A program made the position numbers and the translations under genes. Positions 36,646-45,886 of a stretch of 64,000 nt of DNA are shown piece after piece (the stretch's first letter is position 1; each line of letters begins with the position of its first letter). Source of the stretch: DAOUEO01 sp963763495 (GTDB taxonomy: Bacteria > Chloroflexota > Dehalococcoidia > DSTF01 > JALHUB01). Where the stretch lies: assembly GCA_963763495.1 (NCBI GenBank), contig CAVXOY010000001.1, positions 19,670 through 83,669 of the forward strand. The letters run 5' to 3'. The notes beneath the pieces were generated by a model, which was given only the letters and a program-made list of their open reading frames with translations, made no database searches and had not been told where the DNA came from.

Positions 36646-37890
36646 ATGTACGGCACACTGGCACCAACCGCAAAGCGGATTGAAGACTACGTCCCCCTAG
36701 CCGGCAGAGAGCTGATCGACGGACTGAAACGGCTGGCCAAGCCATTCAAAGGGCTGCGCGTGCTGAACCTTAGTGTGACTGCTTTCGGCACCGGCGTCGC
36801 TGAACTGCTGCGATCCTCTGTACCCCTCCTCTCCGATCTGGGACTGGACTGCCAGTGGCAGGTCGTGCACATCGACGAGGAGTCGGCCCGCGTCAACAAG
36901 CAGATGTACCGAGCGCTCGCCGGTGGGAGGGCCGACTGGGATGAGAGGATGGTCAGGACTTGGCAGCACTACACTGCGATGAACGCGGACTTGCTCCGAG
37001 ACCACTTCGACGTGGTGGTTATCCATGACCTTCAGCCAGCGGCGTTGCGCACTCACATCGAAAAGGGAAGGCACCAGCGGTCGCGGTGGATCATGTACAG
37101 CCACATCGATCTGTCATCTGCACAGGATGACGTTTGGTCCCTAGTACGCCGTCACATTCAAGACTACGACGCGTTGGTCTTCGAAGATGAGACGTTTCTG
37201 GGGGTGGGAATCGAGGGCGTGCCTGTCCGCATCATCCCTCCCGCCATCGACCCCTCAGGGCCGCGAAACATGCCGTTGTCCCAGAATGCGATAGCAGGGG
37301 TCCTCGACCAGTACGGCATCAACAGAAGGCGCCCACTAGTTGCGCAAGTGGCACCGTGCAGCAAGGACTGCGACGCATTGGGAGCGATTGAGGTGTTTCG
37401 ATTGGCGCAGGAGCGGGTGCCCGGCCTGCAGTTGGTCTTGATGGTCACATCGCTCCCCGAGGATCCCTTTGAACTCACCTACTTCGAGACGGTCGCAGCG
37501 GAAGCGGCACGCCATCCAGAAGACATACACTTCCTCTCCAACCCAGGTGACGTGGGAAACGTGGAGGTAAACGTGGTGCAGCGGGCGGCGAAGGTGGTCA
37601 TGCAGCGGGCATTGCGCAAGGGCTTTGGCATCTGGCTGTCGGACGCGCTGTGGAAAGAGAAGCCGGTGGTGGCAGCGCCGATGGGTGGTATCCCAAAGCA
37701 GGTGATCCACGGCAAGACGGGCTATCTCGCTAACACAACCGAGGAATTTGCCGGCCACATCGTCAATCTCGTAGGGGACAGCGAGACTGCACAGGAACTG
37801 GGGGCTGCTGGACATCAGCATGTGACCGACAATTTCCTTGTAAGCCGCTATTTATGCGACTATCTGCACCTTCTTGAAGGGATCGTCTAG
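36646..37890 (+). CDS. TreT-like GT4 glycosyltransferase with degenerate catalytic motifs (putative pseudoenzyme)
   Basis: This 414-residue GT-B protein is a paralogue of the next gene and resembles trehalose synthase (TreT). Fold motifs are retained: VVVIHDLQPAAL, WIMYSHIDLSSAQ, PPAIDP and GGIPKQVIHGKTGYL. The catalytic positions are changed. The NDP-binding loop reads VAPCSKDCD where the paralogue has VSRFDPWKD. The E-x7-E motif at residues ~324-333 reads RKGFGIWLSD where the paralogue has REGFGLTVTE. Both acidic residues and the Arg/Lys pair are therefore altered. It may be a non-catalytic partner or regulator of its neighbour. A strong AAGGAG ribosome-binding site precedes the ATG. Confidence 0.8.
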   Translation: MYGTLAPTAKRIEDYVPLAGRELIDGLKRLAKPFKGLRVLNLSVTAFGTGVAELLRSSVPLLSDLGLDCQWQVVHIDEESARVNKQMYRALAGGRADWDERMVRTWQHYTAMNADLLRDHFDVVVIHDLQPAALRTHIEKGRHQRSRWIMYSHIDLSSAQDDVWSLVRRHIQDYDALVFEDETFLGVGIEGVPVRIIPPAIDPSGPRNMPLSQNAIAGVLDQYGINRRRPLVAQVAPCSKDCDALGAIEVFRLAQERVPGLQLVLMVTSLPEDPFELTYFETVAAEAARHPEDIHFLSNPGDVGNVEVNVVQRAAKVVMQRALRKGFGIWLSDALWKEKPVVAAPMGGIPKQVIHGKTGYLANTTEEFAGHIVNLVGDSETAQELGAAGHQHVTDNFLVSRYLCDYLHLLEGIV

Positions 37891-37920
37891 GGTTGTTGTT
37901 CAAGGCTCTCCGCCAGTCCG

Positions 37921-37947
37921 CCATTGCACAGCGCTGCAGAGCAATGG
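37921..37947 (+). promoter_or_regulatory. Perfect inverted repeat between the two glycosyltransferase genes
   Basis: CCATTGC (37921-37927) and GCAATGG (37941-37947) are a perfect 7-bp inverted repeat with a 13-base spacer that contains a further small palindrome (CAGCGCTG). It lies 24 bases before the second gene and could be an operator or an RNA hairpin setting relative expression. Confidence 0.4.
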
Positions 37948-37970
37948 GCTACAATAACTAGGATCAAGGC

Positions 37971-39275
37971 ATGCTCAGTTCTATCCCCACCACCCCAAAG
38001 GCTCTGGAAAACTACCGGTCACTGATTGGCGATGACCGAATAGAGGAGATTTTGAGCCTCGCGGCGCCTCTAAAAGGGGCCCGTGTGCTGCACGTGAATG
38101 CCACACCGTTTGGAGGTGGCGTAGCCGAGATCCTCAACTCGTTGGTCCCGCTAATGGTGAACATCGGTCTAGAGGCCGATTGGCAGGTGATAAGGGCCGG
38201 CGACGACTTCTTCCGTGTCACCAAGGGGATGCACAACAGCCTCCAAGGGATGCTCATCGACTGGACGCCTCAGATGTGGGAGGTGTGGCTGGAATACAAC
38301 AGGGCCAACGGTGAGATGTTCGATGAGGAGTACGACTTCGTCGTGATCCATGACCCCCAGCCGGCAGCCATGCTGAGCATTCTCACCGAGACGAACCAGT
38401 GCCGTCCCGCCGGCAAGTGGGTATGGCGGTGCCACATCGACCTCACCGACGCCCAAGTGCAGGTCTGGGACATGTTGCGGCCCTACGTCTCCGCCTATGA
38501 CGGAGCAATCTTCACGCACCGCGACTATATGAAGGACGACCTTCGTGGCCCGATCCCGTTCATCGTGCCGCCGTCCATCGACCCGCTCGCGGCCAAGAAC
38601 GCCGACATACCAGAGGATACCGTCGAGAGCATTCTTCGCCACCACGAGATCGACCCGCAAAGGCCGCTCATCGCCCAGGTGTCCCGCTTCGACCCCTGGA
38701 AGGACCCTCTGGGAGTCATCGACGTCTACCGGTCTTTGAAGCGCAAGGTGCCGGATCTGCAACTAGTGCTCGTGGCCTCGATGGCCTACGACGACCCGGA
38801 AGGCTGGGCCTGGTACGAACGAACGGTGCGCCGGGCCGGCGAAGACATGGACATCAAGATCCGCACCAACCTGAACGGCGTGGGAAACGTCGAGGTCAAC
38901 GCTTTCCAGCGGGCCGCGCAGGTGATCATTCAAAAGTCGGTGCGGGAGGGTTTTGGGCTAACGGTGACGGAGGGACTCTGGAAGGGCCGGCCGGTAGTAG
39001 CGGGGAACGTCGGCGGTATCCCTCTCCAGATCGTCAACGGGGAAACCGGCTACCTGGTCAACACTGTAGAGGAGTGCGCCGACCGTGTGCTCTCTCTGAT
39101 GGAGAACCCCGGTCTGGCAAGAAACATGGGGCAGGCAGGCCGTGAGCGCGTGCGGGACAACTTCCTCATTACCCGCAACCTTAGAGACTACCTCCACATC
39201 TTCCGGATTCTAGCAGGCCTAGAGCCGGCAGGCGAGGGAAGGGCGATAGCCAAGTTTGCCCAGACCCGGAATTAG
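37971..39275 (+). CDS. TreT-like GT4 glycosyltransferase (putative trehalose synthase)
   Basis: TreT-type enzymes make trehalose (or a related disaccharide) from an NDP-glucose and glucose. This copy keeps all catalytic features: VVIHDPQPAAM, WRCHIDLTDAQ, the donor-binding QVSRFDPWKDPLGVIDVYR near residue 237, and E-x7-E in REGFGLTVTEGLWKGRPVV near 325. GGIPLQIVNGETGYLV follows. Length 434. The actual donor and acceptor are not determined by sequence. It lies 80 bases after its degenerate paralogue and aligns with it residue for residue over most of its length. Confidence 0.85.
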   Translation: MLSSIPTTPKALENYRSLIGDDRIEEILSLAAPLKGARVLHVNATPFGGGVAEILNSLVPLMVNIGLEADWQVIRAGDDFFRVTKGMHNSLQGMLIDWTPQMWEVWLEYNRANGEMFDEEYDFVVIHDPQPAAMLSILTETNQCRPAGKWVWRCHIDLTDAQVQVWDMLRPYVSAYDGAIFTHRDYMKDDLRGPIPFIVPPSIDPLAAKNADIPEDTVESILRHHEIDPQRPLIAQVSRFDPWKDPLGVIDVYRSLKRKVPDLQLVLVASMAYDDPEGWAWYERTVRRAGEDMDIKIRTNLNGVGNVEVNAFQRAAQVIIQKSVREGFGLTVTEGLWKGRPVVAGNVGGIPLQIVNGETGYLVNTVEECADRVLSLMENPGLARNMGQAGRERVRDNFLITRNLRDYLHIFRILAGLEPAGEGRAIAKFAQTRN

Positions 39276-39559
39276 GGCCCCTTTCCGGTTCTCTCCCGAA
39301 GAGACTCCTACTCGCATTTCTCAGCCCAATGGGAATCAGGTCAGCCCAGCCGCGGCCCGACCAACCTGTTGACACAAAGAGACCATACAGTGTTTCATCA
39401 GAGGTTACGACCATCGGAAGGATGGGGCGCTAGAAGCCAAGCTACCGGCAGTCCAACGGCACAACTTCGACGCCGAGTTTGAGAACCGTAGCCACTGCGC
39501 AGCCATCGATTCTCTGAACCGGCAGATCCAGAAATCGGCGACCCAATGAGGAGATCTCT

Positions 39560-40996
39560 ATGCGAGAGCTAGCAGTCCGGGCACTTGACACCGCCGGCAG
39601 CCAAGGAGCGAGTTACGCCGACGCGCGGGTGGTGGCAAGGAAGAGCGAATCGATCACGGTGCGCAACCAGAACGTTGAGGCGCTCACAGCGGACGAGAGC
39701 CTCGGCTTCGGCGTACGGGTCATCGTGGACGGCTATTGGGGATTCGCCAGCAGCCAGCGCATGACGCTGGAGGAGGCGGACCGCGTCGCGGCGCAGGCAG
39801 TGCGCATCGCCCGGGCCTCAGCGCGAGCGGGAGGGCCAAAGGCGGACATCGGCCCACAGGAGGTCCACAAAGACACCTACCGTACAGCGATCGTGAAAGA
39901 CCCCTTCGCCATATCGCTCGACGACAAAATAGCGCTCCTCCTGCGGGCGAACGAGGCGATGAACAAGGTGAAGGGCATCGTCATGGCCGAATCGAACGTC
40001 TACTGCCAGCGGGAGAACAAGCTCTTCGCCAGCAGCGAAGGCAGCTTCATCGAGCAGGAGTTGGTGGAGACGGGCTGCGGACTGGAAGCGACGGCGGTAG
40101 GCGAGGGAGAAGTGCAGCGCCGCTCCTATCCCAACAGCGTGGGACGCCACCAAGGCACGGAGGGATGGGAATTCATAGAGCGTTACGATCTGCCGGGAAA
40201 CGCGGGGCGGGTCGCCGAGGAGGCGGCAGCGCTGCTCTTCGCAAAGCCCTGCCCGCCCGGGACGACGACTATCATCCTGGATGGGAGTCAACTGGCGCTC
40301 CAGATCCACGAGAGCTGCGGCCACGCAATCGAACTCGACCGTGTCCTGGGTACGGAGGCGGCCTTCGCCGGCACGAGCTTCCTGACCACCGACAAGCTGG
40401 GCACGTTCCGCTATGGCTCAGACGTGGTCAACCTCACAATGGACGCGATCACACCGGGCGGACTGGGCACGTTCGGCTACGACGACGAGGGCGTGCCCGC
40501 CCAGTCGATGCCGGCGGTACGCAACGGGATATTCGTCGGCTATCTCATGTCGCGAGAGACAGCGGCGGGGCTGGGGCTACGGAGCAACGGCGCGATGCGC
40601 GCCTCCGACTGGAACCGCATCCCCCTGATCCGCATGACGAACGTGAGCCTGGAGCCGGGGGAGTGGACGCTGGAAGAGCTCATCGCCGACACCAAAGACG
40701 GGATCTATATGGAGACGAACCGGAGCTGGAGCATCGACGACCGGCGGCTCAACTTCCAGTTCGGCACTGAGGTGGCCCGCGAGATCAAGAACGGCAAGCT
40801 GGGCGACTTGATGAAGAACGCTACATACACAGGCATGACGCCTCAGTTCTGGGCGAGCTGTGACGCCATCTGCAACCGCGACCATTGGGTCGTCTGGGGA
40901 ACGCCCAACTGCGGCAAGGGCCAGCCGGAGCAGGTGGCACACACGGGCCACGGCGCCGCACCCGCCCGTTTCCGCAACATCCGCGTGGGGCTCTAG
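39560..40996 (+). CDS. tldD: TldD/PmbA-family metalloprotease, TldD subunit
   Basis: TldD and TldE form a heterodimeric zinc protease that cleaves unfolded peptides and matures certain peptide products; TldD carries the metal site. The HExxxH motif is HESCGHAIELD near residue 250, and a later Cys ligand lies in NCGKGQP. YADARVVARKSESITVRNQN and EGVPAQSMPAVRNGIFVGYL are family blocks. Length 478. The ATG at 39560 follows GAGGAGATCTCT. The next gene encodes the TldE-like partner, 34 bases on. Confidence 0.92.
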   Translation: MRELAVRALDTAGSQGASYADARVVARKSESITVRNQNVEALTADESLGFGVRVIVDGYWGFASSQRMTLEEADRVAAQAVRIARASARAGGPKADIGPQEVHKDTYRTAIVKDPFAISLDDKIALLLRANEAMNKVKGIVMAESNVYCQRENKLFASSEGSFIEQELVETGCGLEATAVGEGEVQRRSYPNSVGRHQGTEGWEFIERYDLPGNAGRVAEEAAALLFAKPCPPGTTTIILDGSQLALQIHESCGHAIELDRVLGTEAAFAGTSFLTTDKLGTFRYGSDVVNLTMDAITPGGLGTFGYDDEGVPAQSMPAVRNGIFVGYLMSRETAAGLGLRSNGAMRASDWNRIPLIRMTNVSLEPGEWTLEELIADTKDGIYMETNRSWSIDDRRLNFQFGTEVAREIKNGKLGDLMKNATYTGMTPQFWASCDAICNRDHWVVWGTPNCGKGQPEQVAHTGHGAAPARFRNIRVGL

Positions 40997-41030
40997 GAAA
41001 AGAAGAAGCATCGAAGAGTGAGAAGATTAT

Positions 41031-42371
41031 ATGCCGCTAGGTGAGTCCGACCTCAAGAGCATCGCCGACCGCATCCTGGGAGCCAGCACAGCCGACCAAA
41101 CGGAGGTGCTGGTCTTCACTAACGACTCCGCCCTCACCCGATTCGCCAACAGCTATATCCACCAGAACGTCGAGCTGACGAGCGTCGATATCAGCGTCCG
41201 CGCCGTCATCGGCAAGAAGATCGGCGTGGCCGCGACGAACATCCTCTCCGATGAGTCGCTGCGCGGCGTGGCCGAACGGGCGGTGACTCTGGCCCGCCAT
41301 CAGAAGGAGAACGATGACTTCCAGTCGCTGCCGGCGCCGGCGCCGATCCGCCAGGCGGCTGCTTTCTCGGAGCGGACGGCCAAATACACGCCTGAAGAGC
41401 GGGCAGACGTAGTCGCCGCCATTTGCGACGCCGCCCGCCGGGCCAACGTAACGGCAGCCGGAGCATTCAAGACATCGACAGGCGAGATGGCGGTGGCGAA
41501 CTCGCTAGGGGTATTCGCCTACCATCAGGAGACAACGGCGGATATCAGCACAACCATGATGGTGGATAGCGGCAGCGGCTACGCCGACCGCATCGCGGTT
41601 GACGTAGGCGACATCGACGGCAAGGCGCTGGCAACCGAGGCGATAGACAAGTGCCTGCGCAGCGCCAACCCGATTGCCCTCGAACCGGGGCAGTATGATG
41701 TGATACTGGAGGAGTACGCAGTCGCGGATATCCTCGATTTCTTAGCCTATCTGTCATTCGGGGCGCAGGCCTTCCAAGAGCAGCGCAGCTTCCTCTCCGG
41801 CCATCTGGGCGAGAAGGTCATGGGGGAGAACATCAGCATTTGGGACGACGGCCTGGCCCATGATACGATTGCCAACCCGTTCGACTTCGAGGGGGTACCG
41901 AAGCAGCGGGTGGAGTTCATCACCGACGGCGTGGCCAAAGGGGTGGTCTACGACACCTACTACGCCGGCAAAGAGGATAAGACCTCCACCGGGCACGGCC
42001 TACCGGCAGGAATGACGTTCGGGCCGATCCCCAGCAATATGTTCCTCAAGGCGGGCACTGCGACGAAAGAGGAGATGCTCGCTTCAGTCGAGCGCGGGAT
42101 CTGGGTGAGCCGCTTCTGGTATACGCGGCCGGTGCATCCCCTGAAAGTCCTGGTAACCGGCATGACCCGCGACGGCACCTTCCTCATCGAGAAGGGGAAG
42201 ATCACTGCCCCCATAAAGAACCTGCGCTTCACACAGAGCTACCTGGAGGCGCTGAATCAGGTAGAGATGATCGGCAAGGAGACCAGCCTCCACTCGGCGA
42301 TCATCGGTGTGAGCCGGGTGCCCGCTCTCAAGATCAAGTCCTGGAACTTCAGCGGCGCGACGGAGTTCTAG
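41031..42371 (+). CDS. tldE: TldE/PmbA-family subunit
   Basis: This is the partner subunit of the TldD protease. It lacks the HExxxH metal motif, as expected for TldE. Family features include DQTEVLVFTNDSALTRFANSYI (split DQTEVLVF and TRFANSYIHQNVE), GSGYADRIAVDVGDIDG and FDFEGVPKQRVEFITDGVAKG. The C-terminal block is GMTRDGTFLIEKGKITAPIK. Length 446. The pair is the standard two-gene arrangement. Confidence 0.92.
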   Translation: MPLGESDLKSIADRILGASTADQTEVLVFTNDSALTRFANSYIHQNVELTSVDISVRAVIGKKIGVAATNILSDESLRGVAERAVTLARHQKENDDFQSLPAPAPIRQAAAFSERTAKYTPEERADVVAAICDAARRANVTAAGAFKTSTGEMAVANSLGVFAYHQETTADISTTMMVDSGSGYADRIAVDVGDIDGKALATEAIDKCLRSANPIALEPGQYDVILEEYAVADILDFLAYLSFGAQAFQEQRSFLSGHLGEKVMGENISIWDDGLAHDTIANPFDFEGVPKQRVEFITDGVAKGVVYDTYYAGKEDKTSTGHGLPAGMTFGPIPSNMFLKAGTATKEEMLASVERGIWVSRFWYTRPVHPLKVLVTGMTRDGTFLIEKGKITAPIKNLRFTQSYLEALNQVEMIGKETSLHSAIIGVSRVPALKIKSWNFSGATEF

Positions 42372-42470
42372 TCCTCTTCTTTCCCGAAGCAGCAACCCTT
42401 GACATTTCGTCTCCGCTGAGCCATGCTGTCGCCGCTGATTGACCGACAGCCGGACTCAAGAGGTGAAGCG

Positions 42471-43354
42471 ATGATCCTAGTGATTGGGGGAACAGGGTTC
42501 ATCGGCAGGCATCTCGTCGCGCGGCTGGCCGAGAGCGGCGAGAGGGTGCGGGTCGCCGCGCGGGGCAGCCGTCAGGGACGCGCTTCCCGACGGCGTCGAG
42601 CAGGTGCACGCCGACGTCGTGACAGGCGAGGGGCTGGCCGAGGCGATGGCGGGGGTCGACAGGGTCGCGCATCTCGTCGCCATCATCATCGAGAAGGGCA
42701 GCCAGCGCTTCGACGGGGTGATCCGGGGCGGGACGGAGGGCGTGGTCAGAGAGGCGGAGAAGGCCGGCGTCAAGAAGCTGGTCTACGTCAGCGCGATCGG
42801 AGCGGCGCCGGACCCGAAGTTCCCCTACTGGCATGCCAAGTGGGCAGCGGAGCAGATAGTCTCCGGAAGCAGCCTCAACTACACGATCCTAAGGCCGTCG
42901 CTGGTATTCGGGCCGGAGGACGACTTCTTCAACCGCTTGGCGGACATGGTGAGGCGAAGCCCGCTGGTACCGATTGCCGGAAACGGGAAGACGCAGGTTT
43001 CAGCCGCTGGGGGTGGACGACCTCGTCACCTGCATCGCCGCCTGTTTGGCGGAAGGCACGCACGATCGCCAGACCGTCGAGGTCGGAGGGCCGGAGTACT
43101 TCACCTACAACGAGTTGATCGATGTCATCAGCGCCGCCCTGGGCAAGCGACGGCCGCGCGTCCACATACCACTCTGGCTGATGCGGCCGGCGGCCCGGAT
43201 GCTCCAGACCGTGCTGTCGAGCCCGCCTGTGACGACGGACCAGCTCGCGATGCTGGCGAAGGACAACGTCACGGAGCTGGACGCGGTACCCAGGCAGTTC
43301 GGCTTCGCACCCGGCAGGCTGGGGGATGGACTGGGGCACCTGCGCAGCCGCTAG
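42471..43354 (+). CDS. NAD(P)-binding epimerase-like protein, NDUFA9 type (two frameshifts)
   Basis: This is an atypical short-chain dehydrogenase of the extended family that resembles NDUFA9-type or UDP-sugar epimerase-like proteins. It starts at ATG 42471 (RBS GAGGTG) with MILVIGGTGFIGRHLVARLA, the dinucleotide-binding motif. The frame breaks at about 42565. The second frame has VRDALPDGVEQVHADVVTG, VYVSAIGAAPDPKFPYWHAK (a displaced active-site region) and TILRPSLVFGPEDDFFNRLA. After a second break at about 43000 the third frame gives FQPLGVDDLVTCIAACLAEG and a helical C-terminus to 43354. Each break is one extra base. The substrate is unknown. Confidence 0.8.
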
Positions 43355-43492
43355 CCGTCTGACACCAGCCGGCCAGATCGTGCCTTCGGTTTTCCGGCGG
43401 CAACCTGCGTATACCTCTTTTCACAAGCGTCAAACGTGGTAAACTAGGGGCTGTAGGTCTCTCCATTGAGCTCAGGGAGGGTAGATTTTCAT

Positions 43493-44002
43493 ATGGATGT
43501 CAGTCTTCTGAGGGTAGCTGACGAGACGGTGACTCTGGCCGACGGGAGCGCTCCTGCTACCCGAGTATTGTGCGAAGCGATAGAACTCGACACCAGCGAG
43601 GCGCTGGAGTTCATCGACATCACGGAGACGGTCGCGGCGATTGTGGCGAGGTCGGGAATCCGGTTCGGCCAGGTAACCGTCTATTCCACCCACACCACCG
43701 CCGCCATCAAGATTAACGAAGCCGAGCCTTTGCTGCTGGAAGACCTCAAGGAGATGCTGCGAAGGCTGGCGCCCTGCGACGACGACTACGGCCACAACGA
43801 TTTCCGGCGCCGCACCGTGAACATGAACGAGGAGGAGTGCGCCAACGGCCATTCCCACTGCCAGCACCTCTTCCTCAGCAGCAGCGAGACGATCCCGATA
43901 GTGGAGGGACGGCTGACGCTGGGGCAGTGGCAGTGCGTCTTCCTCGTGGAGCTGGACCACCCACGCCACCGCCGCCTACTGGTGAACGTCGTCGGCATCT
44001 AG
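43493..44002 (+). CDS. YjbQ/UPF0047-family protein
   Basis: Members of this small trimeric family have a weak thiamin phosphate synthase-like activity, and their cell role is unclear. The blocks VYSTHTTAAIKINEAEP and GHSHCQHLFLSSSETIPIV are diagnostic. The His residues of these blocks and Glu in INE form the putative metal site. An insert with HNDFRRRTVNMNEEECANG is usual. The ATG at 43493 follows GGGAGG at slightly long spacing; a TTG at 43466 is an alternative. Length 169. Confidence 0.88.
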   Translation: MDVSLLRVADETVTLADGSAPATRVLCEAIELDTSEALEFIDITETVAAIVARSGIRFGQVTVYSTHTTAAIKINEAEPLLLEDLKEMLRRLAPCDDDYGHNDFRRRTVNMNEEECANGHSHCQHLFLSSSETIPIVEGRLTLGQWQCVFLVELDHPRHRRLLVNVVGI

Positions 44003-44108
44003 GGGCGGAAGAACAAGCCTCACGCCCATCTCCCCTGTTCCGAATGCCGCTCAGGCCGGCTGATCCTATTCCTAGAGACCAGCCGCGTCCTCTACAATGG
44101 GCGGCAGA

Positions 44109-44789
44109 ATGGAGCCTATCTTCACCATCGCTCACCGCGCCGGGAACAGCCGCGCCTTGTTGAAAGAGGCGCTGGCCGCCGGCGTTGACGCGGTGGAGGC
44201 GGACATACGTCTGGACGGTCGACGACTGGTGTCACGCCACCAGCGCCGGTTTCCCCTGCTGCCTCTGTTCTACGACCGGTGGTATGCGTACTGGAGCCGC
44301 GAGCCGCAGGTCAGCCTCGATGAGATCCTGGACCAGATCAAGGGCAGAGCCTCGCTCTTCGTCGACATCAAGAGCACGAGCACGAAGGCGCTCGCCATGC
44401 TGTTGGCGACCCTGCGCCATCGAGAGGTGATCGCGGAGACTCGCGTGTCGGGCACCTACTGGCATCTCCTGCGGCAGCTCCGCTCGGAGGAGCCGGGGCT
44501 GCGCGTCTATCACTCAATAGGGGATATGGATGGCCTAGCCAGCTTCTGGCAGCTCCAGGAGGGTGGAGAGAAGGCGCCGGGGGTCTCCATCCATGAGGCG
44601 CTGGTGGATGAGGAGTCGGCGGCGCGTTTCCGGGCCGGCGGCGTGGAGATCGTGGCCTATCACGTCGACCAGCTATCGAGGGCGCGGCAGCTTGCGGGCT
44701 GGGGAGCAAGCGGTATCACCAGCGGCGATCTCGGTATCCTGCGGGCCCTCAAAGATCCCGGTGTATCTCACGATCAGTCGCCTGCTTAA
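44109..44789 (+). CDS. Glycerophosphodiester phosphodiesterase family protein
   Basis: These enzymes cleave glycerophosphodiesters to glycerol-3-phosphate and an alcohol. The family start is FTIAHRAGNSRALLKEALAA, then DAVEADIRLDGRRLVSRHQR, giving the His-Arg and Glu-x-Asp active-site pairs. LFVDIKSTSTKA and a C-terminal GGVEIVAYHVDQ with GASGITSGDLG complete the barrel. The second catalytic His lies in VSRHQRRF. Length about 226. It is convergent with the tungstate transporter operon, whose last gene ends within a few bases of its stop. Confidence 0.82.
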   Translation: MEPIFTIAHRAGNSRALLKEALAAGVDAVEADIRLDGRRLVSRHQRRFPLLPLFYDRWYAYWSREPQVSLDEILDQIKGRASLFVDIKSTSTKALAMLLATLRHREVIAETRVSGTYWHLLRQLRSEEPGLRVYHSIGDMDGLASFWQLQEGGEKAPGVSIHEALVDEESAARFRAGGVEIVAYHVDQLSRARQLAGWGASGITSGDLGILRALKDPGVSHDQSPA

Positions 44790-45886
44790 CTAGGAGAAGC
44801 CTTCTCTCTGGGTATGAGGTGGACGGCGTGCGCCTTGAACGCGGCGGCGATCTGCTGGCCCGTCTGAAGATCGAGGTCTTCCAGCGACTGTTTGGTGATC
44901 AGGGCAACTAGCGGGAAGCCGCAGTCGATGGCGACTCGGATCTGATTCCCGACAGGAGTGATGCGGACGATGGAGCCCCGCAGCCGGTTGCGAGCGCTGC
45001 TGGGCGGCGAGTCATCTTCGGCCCTGGAGAGAGTAACGTCTTCGGGGCGAAGGACAACGAGAACGTCTTCAGAGACAGCGCCATCCACCACCGCCTGGAC
45101 GACCTGCGTGCCTACCTGAACATCGACCAACCCCTCCCGAACAGCGACCCTCCTCCCGGGCACCACCGTCTCCGCCCCAACAAGAGATGCCACGTCCCCG
45201 TCGGCAGGGGCGGCAAAGACTTGCTCAGCCGAGCCGATCTGACGTAGCTGCCCACCGACAAGGACCGCGACACGGCTTCCGAGCCGGAGGGCTTCATTAC
45301 GATCATGGGTCACGAATACGGTGGTCAGGCCTGTCTCACTGAGGACGGTGGCCAGCTCCTCGATCAGATCCTCGCGGGTGGGCTGGTCGAGAGCGCTGAA
45401 GGGCTCATCGAGAAGCATGACTTCCGGTTCCAAGGCGAAGGCACGGGCCAGGCTGACGCGATGCGCCTCACCGCCGGATAGCTTGCGGGCAGAGCGCTCG
45501 GCGAGATCGGCAACGCCGAACCGCTCCAACCAGCGCTTCGTCCGAAGCCGGCGTTCGCTTCCCGGCACTCCCCGCAGCCTAAGGCCCGTCTCGACGTTCT
45601 CGGCGACAGAGCGGCGCAGGAGGAGCGGCTCCTGCATCATCACGGCCATCCGGCGGCGGAGGGCGAGCTGGCGTCCGCGCACGGATTCTCCCTCGAACTT
45701 GACTTCCCCTTTCGCTGGTTTCTCAAGGAGGGCAAGCACCTGGAGAAGAGTGGTTTTGCCGGCGCCATTGGGCCCGATGACGGCAAGGACTTCACCCTCG
45801 ACAACGTCTAGGTGCGGGACATGCAGGATATCCGTCCCACGGCGCCGCACCGTTATGTCATGCAGGGAGAGTTTTGAGGGCTGCAC
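44786..45886 (-). CDS. tupC: Tungstate/molybdate ABC transporter ATP-binding protein with TOBE domain
   Basis: TupC powers oxyanion uptake. Walker A is GPNGAGKTTLLQVLALLEKP, the signature is KLSGGEAHRVSLARA, and Walker B is VMLLDEPFSALDQPTRED, followed by VFVTHDRNEAL. The C-terminal ~120 residues form a TOBE/MOP-type domain, which binds oxyanion in related transporters. The GTG start at 45886 overlaps the tupB stop (TAGTG). Length 366. An in-frame extension upstream of the GTG lies antisense-free within tupB but is unlike an ABC protein. Confidence 0.9.
   Translation of the reverse strand: MQPSKLSLHDITVRRRGTDILHVPHLDVVEGEVLAVIGPNGAGKTTLLQVLALLEKPAKGEVKFEGESVRGRQLALRRRMAVMMQEPLLLRRSVAENVETGLRLRGVPGSERRLRTKRWLERFGVADLAERSARKLSGGEAHRVSLARAFALEPEVMLLDEPFSALDQPTREDLIEELATVLSETGLTTVFVTHDRNEALRLGSRVAVLVGGQLRQIGSAEQVFAAPADGDVASLVGAETVVPGRRVAVREGLVDVQVGTQVVQAVVDGAVSEDVLVVLRPEDVTLSRAEDDSPPSSARNRLRGSIVRITPVGNQIRVAIDCGFPLVALITKQSLEDLDLQTGQQIAAAFKAHAVHLIPREKASPS

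Noticed and set aside
39276..39559. Possible promoter with TTGACA at 39369
   Set aside because: No acceptable -10 lies at 16-18 bases from it, so a promoter for tldD could not be supported there.
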